From NCBI RefSeq assembly GCF_001642835.1, contig NZ_LXEI01000009.1, forward strand, positions 162,771-226,770: a stretch of DNA of 64,000 nt, read 5' to 3'. Each line of letters begins with the position of its first letter. The stretch's first letter is position 1. Under the pieces are notes generated by a model. It did not search any database and was not told the DNA's origin. It worked only from the letters and a program-made list of their open reading frames with translations. Of the stretch, positions 34,215-43,811 are shown piece after piece. Position numbers and translations under genes: made by a program. This DNA is from Pseudotamlana agarivorans. GTDB lineage: Bacteria; Bacteroidota; Bacteroidia; Flavobacteriales; Flavobacteriaceae.

Positions 34215-34982
34215 CTATCTGTTTATTAAAAGTCCAAGCGTTATTGCTAAACCTAATAATGAAGCAAATAATCCTATTCTTGCATCTCCAGAACCTGCAC
34301 TAACTCCTTTCGTGTTAGGCTGAACATAAACGACATCGTTTTGTGTTAAAAAATACACTGGTGAATTAAAAATCTCTTTACTTGTTAGGTCTATTCTAGT
34401 GTAAGTTTTTGTACCATTAAAATCTCTAATAACCAAAACATTCTCTCGTCTTCCTGTTATTCCCAAATCTCCAGCACTAGCAATTGCTTCTAGTATAGTA
34501 ATACGTTCTCCGGATATCTCATACACTCCAGGACTATTTACTTGACCAAGTACAGAAATTCTAAAGTTTTTAATTCTAATAATAACAACTGGATCTTTAA
34601 GTAATTTACCTTCAGAAAATTTTTTCTTAAAAACATCTTTAGCTTCTTCAATAGTTAATCCTCGCAATTTAATCTTACCTAACACGGGGTAATCAATATT
34701 TCCATCAGAATCAATCAAATAATCTATTGCTGTATTCACACTCCCTGTTGATTCTACAAGGTTATACGGTTGAGCTACAGTCAAATCAAGTGTTGAAATA
34801 AAAATATTTAAAATATCACCAGTTTTAAGTTTAGCTTTAAACGTATCAGTATCTACAATAGTTTCTGAATCCTTAGCGTTTTGAAAATAAACAACGTCTT
34901 TTTTCGTAGTACAAGAAGTAATACTGATTAAAACTAATAATAGAGCAAAGACTAATTTAATTTTAGGTATACATATTTTCAT
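34215..34982 (-). CDS. Wza-type polysaccharide export lipoprotein
   Basis: A 255-residue outer-membrane export protein. The signal peptide ends in a lipobox with ISITSCTTK (Cys24). The Poly_export domain has LKTGDILNIFISTLD (about residues 51-65) and is followed by a SLBB segment with FRISVLGQVNSPGVYEISGERITI. A C-terminal hydrophobic helix (LFASLLGLAITLGLLI) is present, as in many Bacteroidota versions. It is directly upstream of the Wzc gene in the same unit. Confidence 0.92.
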   Translation of the reverse strand: MKICIPKIKLVFALLLVLISITSCTTKKDVVYFQNAKDSETIVDTDTFKAKLKTGDILNIFISTLDLTVAQPYNLVESTGSVNTAIDYLIDSDGNIDYPVLGKIKLRGLTIEEAKDVFKKKFSEGKLLKDPVVIIRIKNFRISVLGQVNSPGVYEISGERITILEAIASAGDLGITGRRENVLVIRDFNGTKTYTRIDLTSKEIFNSPVYFLTQNDVVYVQPNTKGVSAGSGDARIGLFASLLGLAITLGLLINR

Positions 34983-35008
34983 ATTATAATAGTTTGGGGC
35001 ACAAATTT

Positions 35009-36961
35009 TTATAAGTTCGTATAGGTTTTTACGGCACCACTATTTATAAGCCTTTTAGCTTTTTTATAATGTTCCTCTTGTTTATCAAACCTTTCATAAT
35101 CAGAGTTATTCGATTTATATTCTGGAATTAAATTCTTCATCTTAATAACAATATTGTTATTTTGAAAACGATTGATTTCACATAATTCTTCGATTTCTGA
35201 TTTAACCTTAGCATAATTCAAATTTCTAGTTTTACTAATCAAAATTTTCTTATGATATGTTGATAGCGTATTTTCACCATTAGCTAATAATTCTTCATAT
35301 AATTTTTCACCAGGTCTTAGTCCGGTTATCTTAATATCAATATCCTCAGGATATCTTAATCCTGATAATTTGATCATATTTTTAGCTAAATCAAATATTT
35401 TTACCGACTCACCCATGTCGAAAATAAATATTTCTCCACCTTTACCCATAGACCCAGCTTCAAGCACTAATTGTGAGGCTTCTGGTATAGTCATAAAATA
35501 ACGGGTAATATCTTGATGCGTTAAGGTTAAAGGACCACCATTTTCAATTTGTTTTTTGAATAACGGTATAACCGATCCATTAGATCCTAGAACATTTCCA
35601 AATCGAGTGGTAATAAACTTAGTTTTACTCTCTTTTTGCAAACAACTAATGTACATCTCTGCCATTCGTTTTGTGGCCCCCATGACACTAGTTGGATTAA
35701 CCGCTTTATCAGTAGATATAAAAACAAATTTTTTAACATTATAATCTGACGCTGTATCTGCTAGAAGTTTAGTTCCATTAACATTTACCTTAATAGCTTC
35801 ATAAGGTGTTTGTTCCATTAATGGCACATGCTTATAAGCTGCCGCATGGAATACCATAGTTGGTTTATGCTTCTGAAAAATAGAATCCAACCTTAAACCA
35901 TCTCTAATATCTGCAACAATCGCAACAAAATTATGCTTTCCGGCTCTATTTAAATCCTGTTGAACTTCATATAATGGGGACTCCGCTTGGTCTACTAAAA
36001 TTAATTCTTTTACATTGAAATTTGATAACTGCTTTACTAACTCACTACCTATTGAACCAGCAGCTCCAGTAACAATTACAGTTTCTCCATTAAATTCATC
36101 TACAAGTTTTGGATTATCAATTTCAATTGGAGCACGACCTAACAAGTCTTCAATTTGTACTTGTTTTATTTGCTTAGTACTTAATTCTCCATTAATCCAT
36201 TGTTCAATTGGAGGAACCTTAGTAATTTTTACATCAGAATCAATTAGCTTTTCTACTAACAACATGAGTTTGTCAGTACTTAATGATTGTGATGCCACAA
36301 CTATTTCATCAATATTATTTAATTCTATATAATCATTGGTTATGATAGATCCTTTTAGAATAGGAATTCCATTAATTTTATTGCCACTCTTCTTTGGGTT
36401 ATCATCGATAAAAGCCACAATATGAAATGCACTATTAGGGTTACTAACCAATGCATTGTAAGTTACAATACCTGAATCTGCTGCTCCATAAATCAAAACA
36501 CGTTTCCCAATTGTTAGGTTGCAACTCAAATATTTAAATCCTATTTTAAAAACAAGCCTACTTGCTGCAAGCATAACAAAGCTTAAAAGCGCATGCATGA
36601 CAATAATAGAAAGCGGAATAGTAAAACTAGGCATAACACCAGTTGTTCTGTTAATAAAAACTAACATTACACAAAAACTAGCCATTAACATTATCGATTT
36701 AAACAAATTAATAACATCAGTAAAACCAGTATGCCTAATAACACTTTTAAAAGAACCTACTATTAAAAAACTTAAAGAGGCTACCACTAAAATAAATGGT
36801 AATTGTATTAAAAGATGCTCTATATCAAAATTTAATGTAAAATTAAATCGAATAAAATAAACGGCTAAAAACGTTAACAACACTAATGTTAAGTCGATGC
36901 CAAAAACAAGCCATTTAGAGGCGTATTTATGAGAAAGGAGAGATGCGTAATTCTTAATCAT
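35009..36961 (-). CDS. CapD/FlaA1-type membrane NDP-sugar dehydratase/epimerase
   Basis: A 650-residue protein. Four N-terminal membrane helices (residues about 15-140) are followed by a Rossmann-type domain (VLIYGAADSGIVTYNALVSN) and the SDR catalytic domain from about residue 290: VTGAAGSIGSELVKQLSN, HAAAYKHVPLMEQTPYEA, STDKAVNPTSVMGATKRMAE. Such enzymes make UDP-4-keto-6-deoxy-HexNAc or C5-epimers for polysaccharide or diacetamido sugars. It shares four bases (ATGA) with the upstream aminotransferase gene, fitting a 4-keto to 4-amino sugar route. Confidence 0.92.
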   Translation of the reverse strand: MIKNYASLLSHKYASKWLVFGIDLTLVLLTFLAVYFIRFNFTLNFDIEHLLIQLPFILVVASLSFLIVGSFKSVIRHTGFTDVINLFKSIMLMASFCVMLVFINRTTGVMPSFTIPLSIIVMHALLSFVMLAASRLVFKIGFKYLSCNLTIGKRVLIYGAADSGIVTYNALVSNPNSAFHIVAFIDDNPKKSGNKINGIPILKGSIITNDYIELNNIDEIVVASQSLSTDKLMLLVEKLIDSDVKITKVPPIEQWINGELSTKQIKQVQIEDLLGRAPIEIDNPKLVDEFNGETVIVTGAAGSIGSELVKQLSNFNVKELILVDQAESPLYEVQQDLNRAGKHNFVAIVADIRDGLRLDSIFQKHKPTMVFHAAAYKHVPLMEQTPYEAIKVNVNGTKLLADTASDYNVKKFVFISTDKAVNPTSVMGATKRMAEMYISCLQKESKTKFITTRFGNVLGSNGSVIPLFKKQIENGGPLTLTHQDITRYFMTIPEASQLVLEAGSMGKGGEIFIFDMGESVKIFDLAKNMIKLSGLRYPEDIDIKITGLRPGEKLYEELLANGENTLSTYHKKILISKTRNLNYAKVKSEIEELCEINRFQNNNIVIKMKNLIPEYKSNNSDYERFDKQEEHYKKAKRLINSGAVKTYTNL

Positions 36962-38088
36962 AATATTTGGTTTTTTAAAATAATCCCCATAATTCTATTT
37001 AAATCCTCTTGACTTAAATTAGAACTACTAGGTAAACAAAGACCTTTATTAAATAAATCTTCGGATACCCCATTTGTAAAATGTAAATAATCCTTATAGA
37101 CAGGTTGTAAATGCATAGGCTTCCACAGAGGCCTAGACTCAATATCATCTTCAAGCAAAGCCAATCTTATTTGTTCTCTTTGAGCAAATGAATTCGTTTT
37201 TATACAGGTTAGCCATCTGTTAGAAAAAACACCTTCACCTTCTTCTTGAAATTCGATTGAATTGAACTTATCTAAATTTGTTTTATAGAACTCAAAATTA
37301 TTTCGTCTAGCTTTAACACGGTCATCAAGAACTTCCATTTGTCCCCTACCTATACCAGCTAAAACATTACTCATTCTATAATTAAATCCTATTGTAGAGT
37401 GTTCATAATGCGGAGCGTTATCACGAGCTTGTGTAGACAGAAAAACAGCTTTATCTTTTTCTTCCTTGGTATTAACAATCATAGCACCCCCACCTGAAGT
37501 TGTGATTATTTTATTTCCGTTAAAGGATAAAATCCCTATATCTGAAAATGTCCCACAAGCTTGGTCAAAATAGGTACTTCCTAAGGCTTCTGCACTGTCT
37601 TCTATTACAGGAATACCATATTTACTAGCAATAGCATTAATACCTTTTACCTTGTATGGCATACCATATAAATGAACCGCTATGATCGCTTTTGGTTTTT
37701 TATATTTTTGAATTCTATCTTTAATAGCAATTTCTAATAATTTAGGACACATGTTCCAAGTTTCCTTCTCGCTATCTATAAATACAGGAGTTGCACCTTG
37801 ATACATAATAGGATTTGCAGAGGCAGAAAAAGTGAAAGTTTGACATAAAACCTCATCACCTCTAGAAACTCCTAATAACTCTAGAGCTAAATGAATAGAT
37901 GCTGTTCCTGAACTTAAAACTGCGACCTCCTTCTTGTTTCCTAGATATGATTTTAAATCGTTCTCGAAACCATTAACGTTTGGTCCTAATGGTGCAATCC
38001 AATTAGTATCAAAAGCATCAGCAACAAATTTTTGTTCTGAGCCTCCCATATGAGGAGATGATAAATATATTTTCGTTTTTGTTAACAT
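36958..38088 (-). CDS. DegT/DnrJ/EryC1-family sugar aminotransferase
   Basis: A 376-residue PLP-dependent aminotransferase acting on nucleotide 4-keto sugars, similar to PglE/PseC-type enzymes. Visible are HMGGSEQKFVADAFDTNWIA, SSGTASIHLALELLG for phosphate binding, VIEDSAEALGS and the PLP-lysine region ILSFNGNKIITTSGGGAMI (about residues 180-198). GFNYRMSNVLAGIGRGQ is the family's usual downstream block. As first gene of the leftward unit it probably acts on the product of the overlapping CapD gene. The amino sugar product cannot be fixed from sequence. Confidence 0.92.
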   Translation of the reverse strand: MLTKTKIYLSSPHMGGSEQKFVADAFDTNWIAPLGPNVNGFENDLKSYLGNKKEVAVLSSGTASIHLALELLGVSRGDEVLCQTFTFSASANPIMYQGATPVFIDSEKETWNMCPKLLEIAIKDRIQKYKKPKAIIAVHLYGMPYKVKGINAIASKYGIPVIEDSAEALGSTYFDQACGTFSDIGILSFNGNKIITTSGGGAMIVNTKEEKDKAVFLSTQARDNAPHYEHSTIGFNYRMSNVLAGIGRGQMEVLDDRVKARRNNFEFYKTNLDKFNSIEFQEEGEGVFSNRWLTCIKTNSFAQREQIRLALLEDDIESRPLWKPMHLQPVYKDYLHFTNGVSEDLFNKGLCLPSSSNLSQEDLNRIMGIILKNQIL

Positions 38089-39097
38089 TAATAGCTAATA
38101 TTCAATATTAATTTCCATTCATTTATTTCCATAACATACCAGTCACAGTAAATTTTAAACTTATGTGAATTTGATAAAATAAAAAAAAGTGATTGAACCC
38201 CCTCATTTATAAAACATCAAATCTCAAATTCATTTCTAGCATTAATTGTACTTTAAGAATAAAAAACTTTTAATCATGTGTTGTTAATATCCATGATTTC
38301 CTTGAGAGTTTAAAATATCTGTTTTTTAAAAATCATTTAATACAATTAAACTAATGTGCTATTAATCAATCTAATTTTGAATTTTACAATGTAAATTTAG
38401 CAATTGTTTTAATGCACTACCCTTTCAATTTACTTATTTCGCTAAAAGCATAATTATAATCGGTTAACTACATTTTTAATTTTTTATAACTGAAAAAAAA
38501 GTTATTTAACGACATATCACAACCTTGTTTTTCATCAATAACTGAAAACAAAAAGGAACTTTTAGATTAACGTATATATCATGTTTACATAAATTAAAAC
38601 ATCTATAGATAGTTAATACTTTAAAATCATTATTCACTAATAACCTAAATAAGCTTCTTTTATTTACACCGTATTCGCACCTTATAAAAGGTTAAAAAAC
38701 GTTAAAACACCAATACTGCAACCTGCTTGATTACCATACAACAAAAGGATTAAATTATAATTTATCTTTTTTAATTAAAAGCTCTTTATTTATTAAGGAA
38801 ATAATTATAAAGGAAGAAAGATGTTTTAATTATTCATTACCGAATTTACGATATGAATGACAGAGTAATTAAATTTACCTATTAATCATAAATACCAAAA
38901 ACAGATAAGGCTTTAAGGTAATTGGAATTACTATGTTCAATAAATATGTCTCGTCCTAATACTGTTTTTACCGATTAAAGTATCATCAGTTTATTTATGG
39001 TCAGTTTATCGTTAAAAACACTTACTTAGTATAATAATATCTTGTAGTAAAATATTTTTTTTCATATTTGTTCGAGTTATCAAAAAAAACCAAATTA
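38089..39097. other. non-coding divergent region of about 1 kb
   Basis: This very A/T-rich stretch separates the leftward aminotransferase-CapD-Wza-Wzc unit from the rightward polysaccharide cluster. No ORF above 30 codons with a plausible start was convincing, and no tRNA, strong G/C-rich hairpin or insertion sequence was seen. A weak A/T-rich stem around ATAACT...AGTTAT occurs near 38485. It should contain both divergent promoters, and its length leaves room for a long 5' leader or a small RNA. Confidence 0.6.
39042..39070 (+). promoter_or_regulatory. candidate promoter of the rightward polysaccharide cluster
   Basis: TTG at 39042-39044, then 18 bases, then CATATTTG at 39063-39070, one mismatch from the flavobacterial TTG-N17-23-TAnnTTTG promoter. 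The ATG of the first gene is 28 bases downstream. Only pattern matching supports this. Confidence 0.4.
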
Positions 39098-40081
39098 ATG
39101 TTTAAAAACCTACAGAATAAAACTGTTTTAGTTACAGGTGGTGCGGGATTTATAGGGTCTAATCTTTGTGAAATACTACTTTCTAACCAAATCAAAACAG
39201 TTTGTTTAGATAATTTTTCTACTGGCAAAAAAGAAAACATCTCCCCTTTTTTAAGTAATAGTCTTTTTACCTTAATTGAAGGCGATATCCGCAACCTTGA
39301 AGATTGCCATAAAGCCTGTAAAAATGTAGATTATATTTTACATGAAGCTGCTTTGGGTTCTGTACCAAGGTCAATTAATGATCCTATTACTACCAATGAT
39401 GTTAATGTCTCTGGTTTCTTAAACATGCTTGTTGCAGCACGTGATGCAAAAGTAAAACGATTTGTGTATGCAGCTAGTTCATCAACTTACGGCGACCATG
39501 AAGCTTTACCTAAAGTAGAGGATGTGATAGGTAAGCCTCTATCTCCTTATGCCATTACTAAATATGTAAATGAATTATACGCTGATATTTTTCAAAAAAC
39601 TTACGGTTTAGATACCATCGGTTTACGCTACTTCAATGTATTCGGAAAACGACAAGATCCTGATGGTGCTTATGCTGCTGTAATTCCATTATTTGTTAAA
39701 CAATTCCTTAATCATGAATCTCCTATTATTAATGGAGATGGTAGTTATTCTAGAGATTTCACTTTTATAGATAATGTTATTCAAATGAATATTCTATCGC
39801 TAACTACATCAAACCAAGAAGCCTTGAATACGGTATATAATGTAGCCTATGGCGACCGGACTACGCTTTTGGAATTAGCAGAACTTTTAAAAAGGCATTT
39901 AGGGAAATTTGACAAATCAATTAATGATATTGAAATAAAACATCGTGAAAATCGAGCTGGAGATATCCCCCACTCCTTAGCTTCGATTGAAAAGGCGAAA
40001 AAACTATTAAAATACAACCCCAAATTTAATATTGATGAGGGCCTAAAAGAAGCCGTAAATTGGTATTGGAATAACTTATAA
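39098..40081 (+). CDS. UDP-N-acetylglucosamine 4-epimerase (WbpP/TviC-like)
   Basis: An extended SDR of about 327 residues. I start it at the ATG 39098, before [20 protein letters not shown], rather than at an upstream TTG that overlaps the candidate promoter. Motifs: [45 protein letters not shown] and the catalytic [35 protein letters not shown] is typical of the WbpP/TviC/Gne group acting on UDP-GlcNAc or UDP-GlcNAcA. The TviB-like dehydrogenase two genes later supports a UDP-GalNAcA route. Confidence 0.88.
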   Translation: MFKNLQNKTVLVTGGAGFIGSNLCEILLSNQIKTVCLDNFSTGKKENISPFLSNSLFTLIEGDIRNLEDCHKACKNVDYILHEAALGSVPRSINDPITTNDVNVSGFLNMLVAARDAKVKRFVYAASSSTYGDHEALPKVEDVIGKPLSPYAITKYVNELYADIFQKTYGLDTIGLRYFNVFGKRQDPDGAYAAVIPLFVKQFLNHESPIINGDGSYSRDFTFIDNVIQMNILSLTTSNQEALNTVYNVAYGDRTTLLELAELLKRHLGKFDKSINDIEIKHRENRAGDIPHSLASIEKAKKLLKYNPKFNIDEGLKEAVNWYWNNL

Positions 40082-40086
40082 TAAAC

Positions 40087-41466
40087 ATGAAAATAAACAA
40101 AATTTGTTGCATTGGCGCTGGTTATGTAGGAGGTCCGACTATGGCTATTATAGCTAAAAAAAATCCTAATATTCGAGTCACTATAGTAGATATCAATGAA
40201 GAACGTATTGCCGCTTGGAATAATAGTGATGTTTCTAAACTGCCTATATACGAACCTGGATTAGCCGAAATAGTTGAAGAAACACGAGGGAAAAATCTGT
40301 TTTTCTCTACCGAAATAGACAAAGCTATTGATGAATCTGAAATGATTTTTATATCAGTAAATACACCCACCAAAACCTATGGTAAAGGAAAGGGTATGGC
40401 AGCAGATTTGAAGTACGTAGAGCTTTGTGCCAGAAATATCGCTAAAGTTGCTAAAACTGACAAAATTGTTGTTGAAAAATCAACCTTACCAGTAAGGACT
40501 GCACAAGCCATTAAAAGCATTTTGAAAAATACGGGTAGCGATGTAAATTTTAATATTTTATCCAACCCAGAGTTTTTAGCTGAAGGAACAGCGGTTCAAG
40601 ATTTATTAAACCCTGATCGAGTACTTATTGGAGGCGAATCAGACGAAGCGATTGATAGTTTAGCTAACATTTATGGAAGTTGGGTTCCAGAAGATAAAAT
40701 ATTAAGGACAAATGTTTGGTCTTCAGAATTATCAAAACTTACTGCCAACGCTTTTTTAGCACAACGTGTATCTTCAATTAATGCGATTTCAGAATTATGT
40801 GAACACACCGAAGCCGATGTTAATGAAGTGGCAAAAGCCATTGGAATGGATTCAAGAATAGGTCCTAAATTTTTACAAGCCTCAATTGGCTTTGGAGGCT
40901 CTTGTTTCCAGAAGGATATTCTAAACCTTGTTTACATAGCGAGAAGCTACAGCCTACATGAAGTTGCTGATTATTGGGAACAAGTAGTTATTTTAAATGA
41001 TCACCAAAAGAGACGATTTTCAGACCATTTAATTAAAACACTTTACAATACGGTATCTGGAAAAAAAATAGCCATGCTAGGTTGGGCATTTAAAAAAGAC
41101 ACGAATGACACTAGGGAATCTGCAGCAATATTTGTAGCCGATCACCTATTAAATGAGCAAGCCGAAATAGTCGTTTACGATCCAAAAGTTTCTGAAAATA
41201 AAATTCAGTCAGATTTAAATTATTTGAACACCCGTTCAGTAGAAGAAAACAAGCAACTCCTAACATCGACAAATTCACCATATGAAGCTATAGATGACGC
41301 GCATGCTATAGCTATAATGACCGAATGGGATGAGTTTAAGTCCTATGATTGGGAAAAGATATACGGACAGATGAAAAAACCTGCTTTTATTTTTGACGGA
41401 AGAAACATCTTAGATAAGGCAAAAATGAACGAAATTGGTTTCGAATATTATTCAATAGGTAAATAA
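40087..41466 (+). CDS. UDP-glucose 6-dehydrogenase
   Basis: A 459-residue NAD-dependent dehydrogenase converting UDP-glucose to UDP-glucuronate. The N-terminal NAD motif is [16 protein letters not shown], and [11 protein letters not shown] and [20 protein letters not shown] follow. The catalytic cysteine is in [17 protein letters not shown] (about residue 276). The chain looks like the animal-type UGDH subgroup ([21 protein letters not shown]), which also occurs in Bacteroidota. It starts five bases after the epimerase, and its product feeds the UDP-glucuronate epimerase at 42766. Confidence 0.93.
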   Translation: MKINKICCIGAGYVGGPTMAIIAKKNPNIRVTIVDINEERIAAWNNSDVSKLPIYEPGLAEIVEETRGKNLFFSTEIDKAIDESEMIFISVNTPTKTYGKGKGMAADLKYVELCARNIAKVAKTDKIVVEKSTLPVRTAQAIKSILKNTGSDVNFNILSNPEFLAEGTAVQDLLNPDRVLIGGESDEAIDSLANIYGSWVPEDKILRTNVWSSELSKLTANAFLAQRVSSINAISELCEHTEADVNEVAKAIGMDSRIGPKFLQASIGFGGSCFQKDILNLVYIARSYSLHEVADYWEQVVILNDHQKRRFSDHLIKTLYNTVSGKKIAMLGWAFKKDTNDTRESAAIFVADHLLNEQAEIVVYDPKVSENKIQSDLNYLNTRSVEENKQLLTSTNSPYEAIDDAHAIAIMTEWDEFKSYDWEKIYGQMKKPAFIFDGRNILDKAKMNEIGFEYYSIGK

Positions 41467-41469
41467 ATT

Positions 41470-42750
41470 ATGAGTAAAGATAAAATTGCAGTAATTGGGC
41501 TTGGATATGTAGGATTACCACTAGCACGCCTGTTTGCAACTAAATATAATGTTGTTGGTTTTGACATTAATCAAAATCGTATTGATGAACTTTCTCAAGG
41601 AAATGACTCTACTTTAGAAGTTAGTTCTGAAACGTTGAAAGCTGTTTTAAAAACTGAAATCAATGATGAAAACGGACTCTATTTTTCAGCAAATTTAGAG
41701 GATTTAAAAACATGTAATTATTATATCATTACTGTTCCTACACCAATTGATAAAAACAACAGACCCGACTTAACACCTTTATATAAATCTAGTGAAACGG
41801 TTGCGCAAGTATTAAAAAAAGGCGACATCGTGATATACGAATCAACCGTATACCCTGGTGTTACTGAAGACGAATGTGTCCCTGTTCTTGAAAAAATTAG
41901 TGGATTGAAATTCAATCATGATTTTTATGCAGGTTACTCCCCAGAACGTATTAATCCTGGAGATAAATTACATACTGTTGATAAAATTTTGAAAGTTACC
42001 GCAGGATCAACGCCTGAAATAGGAAAAAAAGTGGATGCGCTGTATGCAAGCATTATAACTGCTGGCACCCACCTTGCTCCTACTATAAAAGTAGCTGAAG
42101 CTGCTAAAGTGATAGAAAATTCGCAACGCGATATCAATATAGCTTTTGTAAACGAGTTAGCTAAAATATTCAACCTTATGGATATTGATACGCATTCGGT
42201 TTTAGAAGCTGCAAGTACCAAGTGGAATTTTTTACCATTTAAACCTGGTTTGGTCGGAGGTCATTGTATTGGTGTAGATCCTTATTATTTGGCTCAAAAG
42301 GCTCAAGAAGTTGGATACCATCCAGAAATCATCTTAGCAGGAAGACGTGTAAACGACAGTATGGGGCAATATGTAGCATCTGAAATCATTAAGTTACTCG
42401 TTAAAAAGGACATACGTATAAAAGAAGCTAAAATTCTCGTATTAGGTATAACATTTAAAGAAAATTGTCCTGATGTTAGAAATACTAAAGCTGTTGATGT
42501 AATTAATCAGCTTAAAGGTTATGGAACACACATTACTATTTATGATCCTTGGGCAAATTCTGAGGAAGTAGAACATGAATATAAATTAAAAACAATAAAA
42601 CAACTACCTAATGACACCTTTGACGCTGTGGTACTAACCGTGGCTCATAATGAATTCCTCAAAGAAAACTTAAGATCATTATTAAATCCAAATGGTATTT
42701 TATATGATGTAAAAGGCGTGTTAACGGAAAATATAGACGGTAGATTATAA
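41470..42750 (+). CDS. UDP-N-acetylhexosamine 6-dehydrogenase (TviB/WbpO-like)
   Basis: A 426-residue nucleotide sugar dehydrogenase. The NAD motif is AVIGLGYVGLPLARLFATKY, followed by ESTVYPGVTEDECVP, GYSPERINPGDKLHTVD and the catalytic-cysteine segment GLVGGHCIGVDPYYLAQKA (about residue 260). These features are those of TviB/WbpO/WbpA enzymes that oxidise UDP-GlcNAc or UDP-GalNAc to the uronate. Together with the WbpP/TviC-like epimerase it implies UDP-GalNAcA or UDP-GlcNAcA. Three bases separate it from the UDP-glucose dehydrogenase. Confidence 0.92.
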   Translation: MSKDKIAVIGLGYVGLPLARLFATKYNVVGFDINQNRIDELSQGNDSTLEVSSETLKAVLKTEINDENGLYFSANLEDLKTCNYYIITVPTPIDKNNRPDLTPLYKSSETVAQVLKKGDIVIYESTVYPGVTEDECVPVLEKISGLKFNHDFYAGYSPERINPGDKLHTVDKILKVTAGSTPEIGKKVDALYASIITAGTHLAPTIKVAEAAKVIENSQRDINIAFVNELAKIFNLMDIDTHSVLEAASTKWNFLPFKPGLVGGHCIGVDPYYLAQKAQEVGYHPEIILAGRRVNDSMGQYVASEIIKLLVKKDIRIKEAKILVLGITFKENCPDVRNTKAVDVINQLKGYGTHITIYDPWANSEEVEHEYKLKTIKQLPNDTFDAVVLTVAHNEFLKENLRSLLNPNGILYDVKGVLTENIDGRL

Positions 42751-42765
42751 CTTAGTTAATAAATT

Positions 42766-43782
42766 ATGAAAATATTAGTAACAGGAGCAGCGGGGTTTAT
42801 TGGCTTTCATGTAGTAAAACAGTTATTAGATTTAGGTCATAACGTTGTTGGAATCGATAATTTAAACGATTACTACGATGTTAATTTAAAATATGCTCGT
42901 TTAAATGAACTTGGAATATCAAAAGATGATTCTAAAACATTTGTAAACGTTGTTTCAAGTAAAAAAGCAAATTACAATTTTAAATTTATTAGAGTCAATT
43001 TAGAAGATAAGGTAGAATTACCAAAAATTTTCAAAAAAGAAAAATTTGATATTGTTTGTAATCTGGCAGCACAGGCTGGTGTTCGATATAGCATAGAGAA
43101 TCCTACGGCTTATATAGATAGCAATATCGTAGGATTTTTAAACCTTTTAGAATGTTGCAGAGGTTATAAGATCAAACATTTAGTTTATGCAAGTAGCTCT
43201 AGTGTTTATGGTCTTAATAAAAGTATTCCGTTTGCTACTCAAGATAAAGCAGACACCCCTATTAGTTTATACGCAGCTTCAAAAAAGTCAAATGAATTAA
43301 TGGCACACACTTATAGCTATTTATTTAATATTCCTACAACTGGCCTACGCTTTTTTACCGTTTATGGCCCTTGGGGAAGACCTGACATGGCCATGTATTT
43401 ATTTACAGATGCGATTGTAAATAATCAACCTATAAAGGTTTTTAATAACGGTAATATGGAAAGGGATTTTACATATATCGATGATATTGTAAACGGTGTT
43501 GTTAAGGTTATTGAAACCCCTATAAAAAACCGACTATATAAATTATATAATATAGGAAATAATAATTCTGTAAAGCTTCTAGATTTTATTAGCGAAATAG
43601 AATTAAACCTAAATAAAAAAGCTGAAAAGATCATGCTGCCTATGCAACCTGGTGATGTCCAAAAAACTTGGGCGAATGTTGATGAGTTAATAAAAGATTA
43701 TAACTACAGCCCTAATACAACTATTAAGGTTGGTGTTAAATCATTTGTCGATTGGTTTAATGCCTATTATTATAACAAGTAA
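42766..43782 (+). CDS. UDP-glucuronate 4-epimerase
   Basis: An extended SDR of 338 residues converting UDP-GlcA to UDP-GalA. It has VTGAAGFIGFHVVKQLLDLG, the family-typical IDNLNDYYDVNLKYARL, LAAQAGVRYSIENP, YASSSSVYGLNKSIPF and the catalytic tyrosine in SLYAASKKSNELMAHTYS. The segment FFTVYGPWGRPDMAMYLFT is a strong signature of GlcA epimerases. It is placed directly after the two dehydrogenases. Confidence 0.93.
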   Translation: MKILVTGAAGFIGFHVVKQLLDLGHNVVGIDNLNDYYDVNLKYARLNELGISKDDSKTFVNVVSSKKANYNFKFIRVNLEDKVELPKIFKKEKFDIVCNLAAQAGVRYSIENPTAYIDSNIVGFLNLLECCRGYKIKHLVYASSSSVYGLNKSIPFATQDKADTPISLYAASKKSNELMAHTYSYLFNIPTTGLRFFTVYGPWGRPDMAMYLFTDAIVNNQPIKVFNNGNMERDFTYIDDIVNGVVKVIETPIKNRLYKLYNIGNNNSVKLLDFISEIELNLNKKAEKIMLPMQPGDVQKTWANVDELIKDYNYSPNTTIKVGVKSFVDWFNAYYYNK

Positions 43783-43811
43783 TTCGATTAAATCCAATTT
43801 TATTACAGTCT

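Noticed and set aside
36519..36860. Rightward 113-codon ORF
   Set aside because: It is a shadow of the membrane domain of the CapD gene on the other strand, with low-complexity composition and no family resemblance.
38089..39097. Invertible promoter or insertion sequence in the large gap
   Set aside because: No long inverted repeats, recombinase gene or target-site duplication was seen by eye, so neither is claimed.
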